Positions 43,980 to 51,778 of a stretch of 64,000 nucleotides of DNA are shown piece after piece. The notes beneath the pieces were generated by a model, which did not search any database, was not told where the DNA came from, and worked only from the letters and a program-made list of their open reading frames with translations. The translations under genes and the position numbers were made by a program. Origin of the DNA: CAZCTC01 sp964501335 (lineage in GTDB: Bacteria > Chloroflexota > Anaerolineae > B4-G1 > SLSP01); contig CAZCTC010000043.1 in NCBI GenBank assembly GCA_964501335.1, positions 3,346-67,345 on the forward strand, read 5' to 3'. Within the stretch, counting starts at the first letter, position 1; each line of letters begins with the position of its first letter.

Positions 43980-46418
43980 TTAGAAGACTTTATGCCACAG
44001 GGCTTTGGCGCCTTCGCCGACGGCCTTGGCCCCGTTCTTGATTCCGTTGCCTACAGCCTCGGCTCCGGCTTCCACCTTTTCTCCGGTGGTTTTTTCGCCG
44101 GCCAGGGTCTGCATGCGACCCCATTGATCGGCAGAGAGCCGGCCTTTCCCGTCGGGCCCCAGATCGTGGACGATCTTCCGGGCGGCGATGAGGCGTTGCT
44201 TTTGCAGCGTATAGTCGGCTCCCGGATTGCTGCCGGCCGACCCGCGGCCGGTCCAGAGGGCCAGGAAGCTGTCCCAGTTTTCACCGTCGATGCCGGATTC
44301 AAACTGGGCCGGGGTGATTTCTCTGATGGCGGAGAGGACGATGGCATCGCTCTGGGCGGCCAGGATCTTCAGAATGCTGGCTTCATCTGCGCCGCTGCAG
44401 CGACCGGTGACCAGTGCGCCGAGCACCATGACGACCTGATTGTGCGTCATGGCCGGGGCGGCGGCGGTGCTGAGGATGGTGTTGATTTCGTCGTCGGCGC
44501 TGGTGTTGGTGGATTTCCCGACGGCGGTCATGGAGGTGCCGCGGGTGGCGCCGTGCGCCAGGGTGGCCTGGTTGCCCATGGCGGCGTGGACCAGTTTCTC
44601 GACCGTTGAAGTGGGGGCGTGGGAAGGATCGAGTTTATCCATCTCTTCCTTGATGTATTTGGCTGTGTAGGGCGTGCCGGCGCTGGTGGTGAAGTTGGTC
44701 TGGCGCAGGCTGTTGTACCAGTGATCTCCGGCTTTGCCCTCGAGCGTTTCTTTCTTGCCTTCGGTGGCTTTCGTCATCGACGACCAGAGCGGTCCGGCTT
44801 CCGGATCTTTCATGATTTCGCCGACATTGGGGCCGGGATTGGCCTGGGGCACTTCCTGCGCGTCATCCGGCAGGGCTTTGCCCGAAATGATGCTGAGGAT
44901 GCGGCTGATGGCGCGGTAGGATTCGGTGACGACGGGGAAGTCAGTGCCGTCGGCGGTGGTATCACCGTGGAAGCGGCGGTTCCCTTCGTATTTCATATTG
45001 ATGCCGTTGGGGAGCGCGCAGAGCGCATCGTGGTAGGTCTTGGCGGTGGAGGCCCCTTCGGTGGCGATCCCGGCGGCGGTCACGGAGTCGATATCATCCA
45101 GCGCGCGGGGGTATTGATGACCGGAGGCGAAGGTATCTTGCAGGAAGTGGACAGCTACGCCCAGGAAGCGGAAGGCGCTGGCGGCTTTGCTGTCGCCTTC
45201 GGCCTTTTCCCCTTTTTTATAGGCGAGGTTTGCTTCCGTGGCCATATCCTGAGCTTTTGCATATTGCGTCCGCCATTCCAGTCCGGCCAACGGGAAGAAG
45301 TGGTTGGTGTTGGTCGAGGCGACAAAGGTCATGCGGGTGGCCTGGGCCAGCGGGTTGATGTTGTCGGCTTGAGCCAGGCCGGCGGAGTTACCGGTTCCGG
45401 TGGCTTCGGCGGTCTTGAAATAGTCGCCGCCCATCATGGTGGCATCGCCGAAGCTCATATAGTTGCCGCCGGCATTTTGGACGCCGACGCCTGCGCCGCC
45501 GAATTTATCGGCGCCGCCGCCGGCTTCCATTAATTTTTTCTTAAGCGGATCGACCTGGTTCGCCATAAATCCGGCATAATCCTGCTTTTCTTTGTCGTTG
45601 CCGCCGGCTTCAATGGTAGCTTTCTGGCCGACGCCGTTGGCATTGATTTCCTCGGGTTTTTTGCCGCCCAGGGTGAATTTCCAATCATGGGTAGAGGCTT
45701 TGGCCGCGGCCAGATCGCCGAAGCTTTTGTGTTCATTTTCAGACCAGCGATGGATGCCGCCGGTTTGCTGCACCACATGGGTCAATTCGTGGGCCAGCAG
45801 GACTTTTCCGGAATCGCTATCGGGGGAGTATTTTCCTTCGCCCATGTAGATGTCTTTGCCATGGGTAAAGGCCTGGGCGTCCAGCTGGCGGTTGAGTTGG
45901 GCCGATTCGCTGCCGGTGTGGACCCGGACGCCGCTGAAGTCGGCTCCGAAGCGGGGTTCCATGAAAGAGCGGACATCGCTGGCGAGCGGGCTGCCACCGC
46001 CTTTGCTGGTGGCGAGTTGGTTTTCTACATCGGCCCCGGCTTCAAATCCACCCTCGCCGCCATCGCGTTGCACGGTGGATTTGGCCTGAATGGCGTGAGC
46101 GCTGGGGGTGGCCTCCGGACTGCGGACAACGCTTTCCGCCACACGGTCGGCTTCCTGCTCATAGCGGTCGCCGGCAGAACCGACCATCAATTTGCGCTGG
46201 ACGACGGTGGTGGCGACGCGGTTGCCGACCGAGCGTTGTAGTCCCTGTACCTGGCGAGGGGTGATATGAGTAGGATCGGTGACACTGCGTTGAAGCAGCG
46301 ATAAATCCAGATTTTCATTGCCTACAGGCCCCATTCCTTCTACGCCGGGTGGCGTGACGGTAGGATTGGAGTGCTGTTGTGAATGTTCGTGTCCGTTTTG
46401 ATCAGCTTTTGCAGGCAT
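43980..46418 (-). CDS. DUF4157 (eCIS-core) protein with zinc phospholipase C-like region
   Basis: The ATG at 46418 is chosen for the GAGGGAAC just upstream; the open frame runs to 46496 through AT-rich DNA. 812 residues. Residues 1-130 are disordered and include ITPRQVQGLQRSVGNRV. A DUF4157 metallopeptidase-like domain follows (about 140-222), with RFGADFSGVRVHTG and the HELTH zinc motif (His210, Glu211, His214). Then RWSENEHKSFGD (224-235) and VAVHFLQDTFASGH (His424, Asp428, His434), whose H-x3-D-x5-H spacing equals that of Bacillus phospholipase C. The C-terminal about 300 residues are helical and unrecognised. DUF4157 proteins are associated with extracellular contractile injection systems. 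No such structural genes are seen here. The DUF4157 call is firm; the phospholipase region is by motif. Confidence 0.82.
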   Translation of the reverse strand: MPAKADQNGHEHSQQHSNPTVTPPGVEGMGPVGNENLDLSLLQRSVTDPTHITPRQVQGLQRSVGNRVATTVVQRKLMVGSAGDRYEQEADRVAESVVRSPEATPSAHAIQAKSTVQRDGGEGGFEAGADVENQLATSKGGGSPLASDVRSFMEPRFGADFSGVRVHTGSESAQLNRQLDAQAFTHGKDIYMGEGKYSPDSDSGKVLLAHELTHVVQQTGGIHRWSENEHKSFGDLAAAKASTHDWKFTLGGKKPEEINANGVGQKATIEAGGNDKEKQDYAGFMANQVDPLKKKLMEAGGGADKFGGAGVGVQNAGGNYMSFGDATMMGGDYFKTAEATGTGNSAGLAQADNINPLAQATRMTFVASTNTNHFFPLAGLEWRTQYAKAQDMATEANLAYKKGEKAEGDSKAASAFRFLGVAVHFLQDTFASGHQYPRALDDIDSVTAAGIATEGASTAKTYHDALCALPNGINMKYEGNRRFHGDTTADGTDFPVVTESYRAISRILSIISGKALPDDAQEVPQANPGPNVGEIMKDPEAGPLWSSMTKATEGKKETLEGKAGDHWYNSLRQTNFTTSAGTPYTAKYIKEEMDKLDPSHAPTSTVEKLVHAAMGNQATLAHGATRGTSMTAVGKSTNTSADDEINTILSTAAAPAMTHNQVVMVLGALVTGRCSGADEASILKILAAQSDAIVLSAIREITPAQFESGIDGENWDSFLALWTGRGSAGSNPGADYTLQKQRLIAARKIVHDLGPDGKGRLSADQWGRMQTLAGEKTTGEKVEAGAEAVGNGIKNGAKAVGEGAKALWHKVF

Positions 46419-46642
46419 AGTTCCCTCACTTCTTAAAAAGAAAAATAAAAACGAAAAATTTAGGATTTTTTCTATTGAAGAGAAAATCCATCGCAATTCA
46501 ATAAAAGGGGTAACTTAACAATCGGATCGAGGCAACGCTATTTTTATGAAGAAAATATTCTTTGACGAGTACAATAATAACTCAATTATATCCCTGTTTT
46601 AGGAATTTTCAATCACTTTGGGGAGCCCTTCCGTGTTATCTC

Positions 46643-46670
46643 TTGACAGGGATCGAAGTTGTGATATTAT
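46643..46670 (+). promoter_or_regulatory. Near-consensus promoter
   Basis: TTGACA (46643-46648), 16-base spacer, TATTAT (46665-46670), about 48 bases before the start at 46718. It would drive the membrane protein-regulator-ABC transporter run. Confidence 0.75.
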
Positions 46671-46717
46671 CTGATAGACAGGTTTGCGATACAGACTGGT
46701 GTGCGATGGAGAATGGA

Positions 46718-47341
46718 ATGAGTGACGAACTGAAAATGGCTACGCGGCGGGTTTATCGTTACTGGTATGAAGATGGTATTGCGGAACTGGTAACTGGGGG
46801 ATTGTTCTTGTTGTTGGGAGCTTTCTTCTGGGTGCAGATGCAGCCCTTCGGTCCAGAAAACGGGGTGATCCGGGCTCTTTTTTCGGTGTTTGTGGTGGCA
46901 GGATGTGTGGGATTACGCCCTTTGATCAAGGTGCTTAAATCGTGGATTACCTATCCTCGCACGGGTTATGTCGAATATCGCCAGACGGCAGGTCCTAAAC
47001 GGTGGGTGCGGATGGGATTGATCGTTGTGACGGCTATTGCGGTGACGACGCTGGCTTCGCTTTCCGATCTATCGGTTGTCTGGATCTCTTTATTGGTCGG
47101 ATTGTTGATCGGGGGCGGTTTTGGTTACTGGGCTCAGCGGGTAGATCTGGGGCGGTTGTATGGGATTGGTTTCTGTTCCGTAGTGCTGGGCGGATTGGCG
47201 GCTTTGTGCGGGTGGGGCGAGTCGGGGGCCAATGCCGTTTATTTTGGGGGGATGGGGGTAGTTTTGTTGACCACGGGGGGATGGACGCTGCGTCGGTATC
47301 TTCAGACGACGGAGCCGGCCGGAGAGGATGCGTCATGGTAG
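46718..47341 (+). CDS. Integral membrane protein upstream of a winged-helix regulator
   Basis: The ATG at 46718 is chosen, with GGAG six bases upstream and a near-consensus promoter before it; an ATG at 46706 and an open frame from 46562 also exist. 207 residues with about six hydrophobic segments in pairs and a positively charged loop (SWITYPRTGYVEYRQTAGPKRWVRM). Not recognised. Its stop overlaps the start of the regulator gene by seven bases, so the two are translationally coupled, and it may be the sensor or target of that regulator. Confidence 0.78.
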   Translation: MSDELKMATRRVYRYWYEDGIAELVTGGLFLLLGAFFWVQMQPFGPENGVIRALFSVFVVAGCVGLRPLIKVLKSWITYPRTGYVEYRQTAGPKRWVRMGLIVVTAIAVTTLASLSDLSVVWISLLVGLLIGGGFGYWAQRVDLGRLYGIGFCSVVLGGLAALCGWGESGANAVYFGGMGVVLLTTGGWTLRRYLQTTEPAGEDASW

Positions 47342-47649
47342 AAGATCCGGTGCGGGAGCTGACCAACATCGATCGAGTGATGCATGAACCGGCGCGATTG
47401 ATCATTGTAACGATCCTTTATGCGGTGGAGAGTGCCGACTTTACCTATCTTTTACGGGAGACGGGGTTGACCAAGGGGAATCTCTCCTCTCATTTGACCC
47501 GGTTGGAAGAGGCCGGTTATCTGGTGGTCGAAAAGCGTTTTCGCGGGCGCATACCTCAAACGCTCTGTCAATTGACTGAGGCCGGGCGTGAGGCTTTTCG
47601 TAATTATCGAGAACAGTTAAGGCGGGCCGTAGCGAGTCTGCCGGAATGA
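47335..47649 (+). CDS. Winged-helix transcriptional regulator (HTH_34-like)
   Basis: 104 residues. EPARLIIVTILYAVESADFTYLLRETGLTKGNLSSHL is the start of a winged helix (cut here at its key part LTKGNLSSHLTRLEEAGYL), followed by the wing EKRFRGRIPQTLCQLTEAGREAF. The recognition helix and wing fit the small MarR/ArsR-like group found beside ABC transporters. It overlaps the preceding membrane protein by seven bases and precedes the transporter by 15, so it probably regulates this operon. No inducer-binding domain. Confidence 0.87.
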   Translation: MVEDPVRELTNIDRVMHEPARLIIVTILYAVESADFTYLLRETGLTKGNLSSHLTRLEEAGYLVVEKRFRGRIPQTLCQLTEAGREAFRNYREQLRRAVASLPE

Positions 47650-47664
47650 GTTAAGGAGGCGGGT

Positions 47665-48591
47665 ATGGATTACGCATTGCGGATGGAATCTTTGACGCGC
47701 GATTTTGGAACGGTGCGGGCTGTGGATTGTTTGAGCCTGGAAGCGCCGCGGGGCATTGTTTTCGGCTTTTTGGGTCCGAATGGAGCTGGTAAGACGACGA
47801 CGATCCGGTTGTTGTTGGGACTATTGTCGCCGACGGCGGGGCGGGCGGAGGTGCTGGGCTATGACACGCGCACGCAAGGGCCGGCTATTCGAGAGCATAC
47901 CGGAGCTTTGCTGGAGCACACGGGGCTTTATGAGCGGTTGAGCGCCGAAGAAAATCTGGAATTTTATGGGCGGATTGCCCGGATGTCGGCCGGGGAGCGA
48001 CGGGCCCGGATTCAGGAGCTGTTGACCCATCTGGGATTGTGGGAACGGCGTAAGGAACTGGCCGGGACGTGGAGCAAAGGGATGAAGCAGAAGCTGGCGG
48101 TGGCCCGGGCCATGCTGGCCCGGCCGGCGATGATCTTTCTGGATGAGCCGACAGCCGGGTTGGATCCGGTGGCGGCGGCGGCCTTGCGAGAGGATCTGGC
48201 CACATTGACGGCTCAGGAGGGGGTGACGGTTTTTCTGACGACTCACTATCTGGCCGAGGCTGAAAAGCTCTGTGCCCGGGTGGGGGTGGTTCGGAGCGGA
48301 AAGTTGCTTGCGGTGGGTAGTCCGGCGGAGCTGCGGCAGCAGACCGGCGGTACGCAGGTGGAGATCGTCGGGCATGGTTTCAATGCTGCCGTGTTGGAGA
48401 CGTTGCGGGGGCTGCCCGGTGTCGATGCCGTTACCTTGCAGGAGAATGCCCTGCGGGTTGGATTGCGGCCGGGGGCTGAAGTGGCGCCCTTGGTGAGCCG
48501 GATTGTGGCGGCAGGGGGGCAGGTGGAGGAGATCCGTAAAGGCCAGGCCAGCCTGGAGGATGTTTTTTTGACCTTAATGGAGGCGGCATAA
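47665..48591 (+). CDS. ABC transporter ATP-binding protein
   Basis: 308 residues. Walker A GPNGAGKTTT, signature TWSKGMKQKLAVARAM, Walker B MIFLDEPTAGLD, a switch His in LTTHYLAEAEKL and a C-terminal DUF4162-like extension (about 225-308). This is the type that works with ABC-2 permeases in drug, lipid or antibiotic export. A strong AAGGAGGCGG precedes the ATG. Its stop overlaps the permease start by one base. Confidence 0.95.
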   Translation: MDYALRMESLTRDFGTVRAVDCLSLEAPRGIVFGFLGPNGAGKTTTIRLLLGLLSPTAGRAEVLGYDTRTQGPAIREHTGALLEHTGLYERLSAEENLEFYGRIARMSAGERRARIQELLTHLGLWERRKELAGTWSKGMKQKLAVARAMLARPAMIFLDEPTAGLDPVAAAALREDLATLTAQEGVTVFLTTHYLAEAEKLCARVGVVRSGKLLAVGSPAELRQQTGGTQVEIVGHGFNAAVLETLRGLPGVDAVTLQENALRVGLRPGAEVAPLVSRIVAAGGQVEEIRKGQASLEDVFLTLMEAA

Positions 48592-49325
48592 TGGTTACCG
48601 ATATTTTGACGGTGATGTGGAAAGAAGCGAAGGAATTGCTGGAGACCAGCGGCTCTAAGGGGGGATTGTTACGGCTGGCTATCTGGATTGTCATTTTGGG
48701 GATTTTCCTGCCGGTGCAGATGCAGTCCGAGTGGTTTCGTTCACCGGCGGTGCTTTTTTACTGGATCTGGTTCCCGCTGTTTGTGGTTTCTTCGGTGGTT
48801 GCCGGGGCCTTTGCCGGAGAGCGGGATCAGCATTCGTTGGAGACTTTGTTGTCCAGTCGGCTGCCGGATCCGGCGATTTTGCTGGGGAAGCTGGCAGCCG
48901 GAAGCCTCTATGGTTGGGGGCTGACCCTTTCGAGTGTTTTGCTGGGCTGGATAACGGTCAATGTGACGACGCGGCCGGCGGTGTGGCAGGGATATCAGCC
49001 TGAATTGCTGGCCGGAGGGCTGGGATTGAGCCTGTTAGCGGCGGTCGCTTCCGGCGGGCTGGGAATACTGGTGGCCTTGCATGCGGCGACGGCCCGGCAG
49101 GCCCAGCAATCGTTAAGCCTGGCTACGATCCTGTTGTTTTTCATTCCTTATTTTGTCATTCAGGCTTTGCCGGTGGAAATTCAGGAGGGTCTGCAACTAG
49201 GGGTGGCAAGTATCACTATGATGCAAGGCTTGCTGGGTGGAGGGGGAATTCTCTTCTTGGTGGCGGCGATTCTGGTAGGAATTTCTTTTCTTCAGTTCCG
49301 CCGCGATCGTTTGATTCTGGATTAA
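48591..49325 (+). CDS. ABC-2 type transporter permease
   Basis: 244 residues with six hydrophobic segments. The loop between the second and third carries AGAFAGERDQHSLETLLSSRLPDPAILLGK, the family's E-R-D/E-x-x-T-L-E-x-L-L motif (key part GERDQHSLETLL). It begins at the ATG that overlaps the preceding TAA by one base. With the ATPase it forms an exporter whose cargo is unknown. A repeat copy follows from about 49326. Confidence 0.9.
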   Translation: MVTDILTVMWKEAKELLETSGSKGGLLRLAIWIVILGIFLPVQMQSEWFRSPAVLFYWIWFPLFVVSSVVAGAFAGERDQHSLETLLSSRLPDPAILLGKLAAGSLYGWGLTLSSVLLGWITVNVTTRPAVWQGYQPELLAGGLGLSLLAAVASGGLGILVALHAATARQAQQSLSLATILLFFIPYFVIQALPVEIQEGLQLGVASITMMQGLLGGGGILFLVAAILVGISFLQFRRDRLILD

Positions 49326-49560
49326 AAACAGTTTTTGCGTCCCGCAACAGGTATTTTCCTGTAGGGGCTTTTTTCCCGGACCAACCGCACCGGTCGAGAA
49401 TTTTTTGTCTGTGGTTTCGTGCGCATCCGAATGCGCGGGAAACCACAGGCTTTTTTTCGCTTTTCCGGGTTAACCGTACCGGTTGAAAAATCTTCGTTGC
49501 CAATTGAACGATTGAATGCTATAACCAGTATTCTAAAGGTATGGGGTGCATGAATCGAAG
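49326..49560. repeat. Variable-stem hairpin repeat after the ABC operon
   Basis: The anchor GCGTCCCGCAAC (49337), a short hairpin GTATTTTCCTGTAGG, and the variable-stem hairpin at about 49409-49448 (CTGTGGTTTCGTGCGCAT with ATGCGCGGGAAACCACAG, two mismatched positions). ACCGTACCGGTTG-AAAAAT (about 49476) matches the flank of the jet copies. No gene seen. Confidence 0.8.
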
Positions 49561-49583
49561 TTGTCATGGAAGGAGGAAAGAAT

Positions 49584-50135
49584 ATGTTGCGCGGAAGGAT
49601 GCGGGGGTGCGGTGGTTTGTTGGTGGCTTTGGGCGTTACGGCATTGAGTGCTTTGTGTATGGCCTGGGGATCGGTCTTTTTTGTTAATATGGATCCTTTA
49701 TGGTTTCTTCACAGTTTTACGGCAGAGGCTGATGAGCTGCGGATTTATTGGGACGGTCAGAACTACATCCTTTTTCCGGATGATCCTGATTACGACACTG
49801 TGATGAAGGCTTTTCAGGAAGCCATGGGAAATTGGGAAGGCTCCGAGCCCAATCTGGTGCTCTCACCGGAGACGTTAGATCGGATGCGGGGGGAGTGGCG
49901 GATGTTGGAAGTTTATTATCGTAAACCGGTGCAGGTTCACATCAGCAGTTATTTTCCACGGGCGAAATATTTCTTTGTATCCTTTTCGGGATCCCATTTT
50001 CGGGAGCGACGGGTCTTTGCTTCTGCCTCAGATGTTCCCAAACGATCCGGCGCTTTGAATTTCGATGAAGAACATTACGCCGCCTTGAGAGATGCCGTAG
50101 AGGCCGCGGTGAAAAATCGCCAGCCTGTACCATGA
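49584..50135 (+). CDS. Hypothetical protein with one N-terminal membrane segment
   Basis: The ATG at 49584 is chosen, since GGAGG lies eight bases upstream; the frame is open from 49566. 183 residues: a membrane anchor (about 8-33), then a soluble domain beginning FFVNMDPLWFLHSFTAEADELRIY (key part EADELRIYWDGQNY). Not recognised. An intrinsic terminator follows, so it appears to be a single-gene transcript. The soluble part is rich in aromatic and acidic residues and has no Cys pair beyond those in the anchor. Confidence 0.75.
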   Translation: MLRGRMRGCGGLLVALGVTALSALCMAWGSVFFVNMDPLWFLHSFTAEADELRIYWDGQNYILFPDDPDYDTVMKAFQEAMGNWEGSEPNLVLSPETLDRMRGEWRMLEVYYRKPVQVHISSYFPRAKYFFVSFSGSHFRERRVFASASDVPKRSGALNFDEEHYAALRDAVEAAVKNRQPVP

Positions 50136-50167
50136 TTTTGACAGTAAGCTGTGAGTGCGTTACAATT

Positions 50168-50209
50168 CAGGGCCTTCTGGTGGAAATCAGAAGGCCCTAA
50201 AATTTTTTT
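50168..50209 (+). terminator. Intrinsic terminator
   Basis: CAGGGCCTTCTG-GTGGAAAT-CAGAAGGCCCT followed by AAAATTTTTTT, 33 bases beyond the stop at 50135. Confidence 0.88.
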
Positions 50210-50221
50210 CAGGAGTCAGGG

Positions 50222-50812
50222 ATGGATTGGGCGCTCTTTTTTTCTACCTTCGGTGTCATTTTTCTGGCCGAATTAGGCGATAAGACTCAGCTCGCCGTTT
50301 TGACCCAGACCTGTAAGTTTCGCCGGCCCGGTGCGGTTTTTTTTGGCGCAGCTTTGGGCTTGACGGCGGTGACAGCGGTGGGGGTTGCCGGCGGCAGTCT
50401 GATTGCCCGAATAATTCCCCAGTGGGTGATTTCGATTGTTGCCGCTCTGGCGTTCATTATCATGGGGATTTTGATCTTCCGGGAAGCCAGCGAATCGAAG
50501 GGCCATGAAGGAGAGACCTGTGAGACTGATTCTAAAGGGTCGTTTTGGAAAGCCTTCAGTTCAACCTTTATGTTGTTGTTTGTAGCTGAAATGGGAGACA
50601 AGACGCAGCTTGCGGCCATTACTCTGGCCGGGCAGCAGCCCAATCCCTGGCCGATTTTTATCGGGAGTTCGCTGGCATTGACGGCTGTGGCCGGAATTGG
50701 GGCATTGTGCGGGCAAGGGCTCTGTTTGTTGATTCCCCAAAAACTTTTGTTGCGGATTTCGGCGGTGGGTTTTGTAATTATGGGGATTTTGATTGGTTTT
50801 GGGGTCTTCTAA
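50222..50812 (+). CDS. TMEM165/GDT1 (UPF0016) cation transporter
   Basis: 196 residues and six membrane segments in two homologous halves, each with the family signature E-x-G-D-K-T: ELGDKTQLAVLTQ (near 18) and EMGDKTQLAAITL (near 124). These acidic motifs bind the cation; bacterial members export Mn2+ and eukaryotic ones move Ca2+/Mn2+. A GGAG site precedes the ATG. Its last 35 bases overlap the end of ribF, which runs the other way. Confidence 0.9.
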   Translation: MDWALFFSTFGVIFLAELGDKTQLAVLTQTCKFRRPGAVFFGAALGLTAVTAVGVAGGSLIARIIPQWVISIVAALAFIIMGILIFREASESKGHEGETCETDSKGSFWKAFSSTFMLLFVAEMGDKTQLAAITLAGQQPNPWPIFIGSSLALTAVAGIGALCGQGLCLLIPQKLLLRISAVGFVIMGILIGFGVF

Positions 50813-51773
50813 TTAAAAAATCAGCCAAATTGTTTTTTTCCCAGCCTTCTGCGGGATGGTGTATCAGCCAGTCACGGGCTTTGGCCACATCGATATGCAT
50901 CTGTTGGATCAACTCTGTGATGGAATCAAAACGCAGTTCCTGGCGTAATTGATGGAGAAAATCGAGCCGCGCGATTTGCCCATAGCAATCGGCGGAGTAA
51001 TCCAGCACATAGGCCTCAACGGTGGCCCGGGTGCCGGTGAAGGTGGGCCGTATCCCAACATTGGTCACGGCGGCATAGTGTTCCGGGCCCAATTGGACCC
51101 GGCAGATATAAACGCCGTAGGCTGGCAGCAAACGATCTGCCGGTAAGTCGAGGTTGAGGGTAGGGAAGCCCATTTTCCGTCCCCGGGCTTCACCGTGTAT
51201 CACCGCCCCTGTCAGGCGATAGGGTCTCCCCAGACAGCCGTTTGCTTCTTCCAGATCTCCCCGTTTCAGGGCTTCTCGAATTCGACTGCTGCGAACCGGC
51301 GCATTGCGCCAGAAGAAAGGCGGTTGCACCTGGACTTCAAATCCGCGCTTTTTCCCTAATGCTTCCAGGAAGGGAATGCTTCCTTCCCGCCCGCGGCCCA
51401 GTGCGAAATCCGGGCCGGCCCAGAGTTGGGTCATGCCGAGATGTTCGATCAATTGGGTGACAAAGTCGGCGGCCGGGATAGCGGCCATTTCAGGAGTAAA
51501 AGGAAGGATCACCGTTCCATCAATGTCCAGCGGTTCGATCAGTGACAACCGTTCTTCCAGCGTGGAAAGGAGGGCGCCGTCGCTTTTTTTGAAGACCTGC
51601 CAGGGAAGCGGGTCGAAGGTCATGGCGAGGGCTCGCATTCCGGTTTCGTGGGCTGCGCGGCTCATGTCGCTCAACAGAGCTTGATGTCCACGGTGAACTC
51701 CGTCAAAGGCGCCGATCGTCAGGGCTACCGGTCCGGCAGGTTGTAACGCTTCCAGGCCTCGTGCAATCCACAT
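50778..51773 (-). CDS. ribF: Bifunctional riboflavin kinase/FAD synthetase
   Basis: 331 residues, normal length. The FAD synthetase domain has LTIGAFDGVHRGHQALL and RSSRIREAL; the riboflavin kinase domain has GRKMGFPTLNLDLP and VGIRPTF followed by EAYVLDY. It makes FMN and then FAD. It is the last gene of the truB run, five bases after truB, an arrangement common in many bacteria. Its 3' end overlaps the convergent UPF0016 gene. Confidence 0.95.
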   Translation of the reverse strand: MWIARGLEALQPAGPVALTIGAFDGVHRGHQALLSDMSRAAHETGMRALAMTFDPLPWQVFKKSDGALLSTLEERLSLIEPLDIDGTVILPFTPEMAAIPAADFVTQLIEHLGMTQLWAGPDFALGRGREGSIPFLEALGKKRGFEVQVQPPFFWRNAPVRSSRIREALKRGDLEEANGCLGRPYRLTGAVIHGEARGRKMGFPTLNLDLPADRLLPAYGVYICRVQLGPEHYAAVTNVGIRPTFTGTRATVEAYVLDYSADCYGQIARLDFLHQLRQELRFDSITELIQQMHIDVAKARDWLIHHPAEGWEKNNLADFLIRRPQNQSKSP

Positions 51774-51778
51774 AGGGG

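Noticed and set aside
35273..46418. Possible extracellular contractile injection system operon
   Set aside because: Only cargo-like proteins are present. No sheath, tube, baseplate, spike or AAA ATPase of such a system was found in the window.
46419..46496. Upstream extension of the DUF4157 protein
   Set aside because: Lys/Phe-rich AT-biased codons and no ribosome site; the ATG at 46418 has GAGGGAAC.
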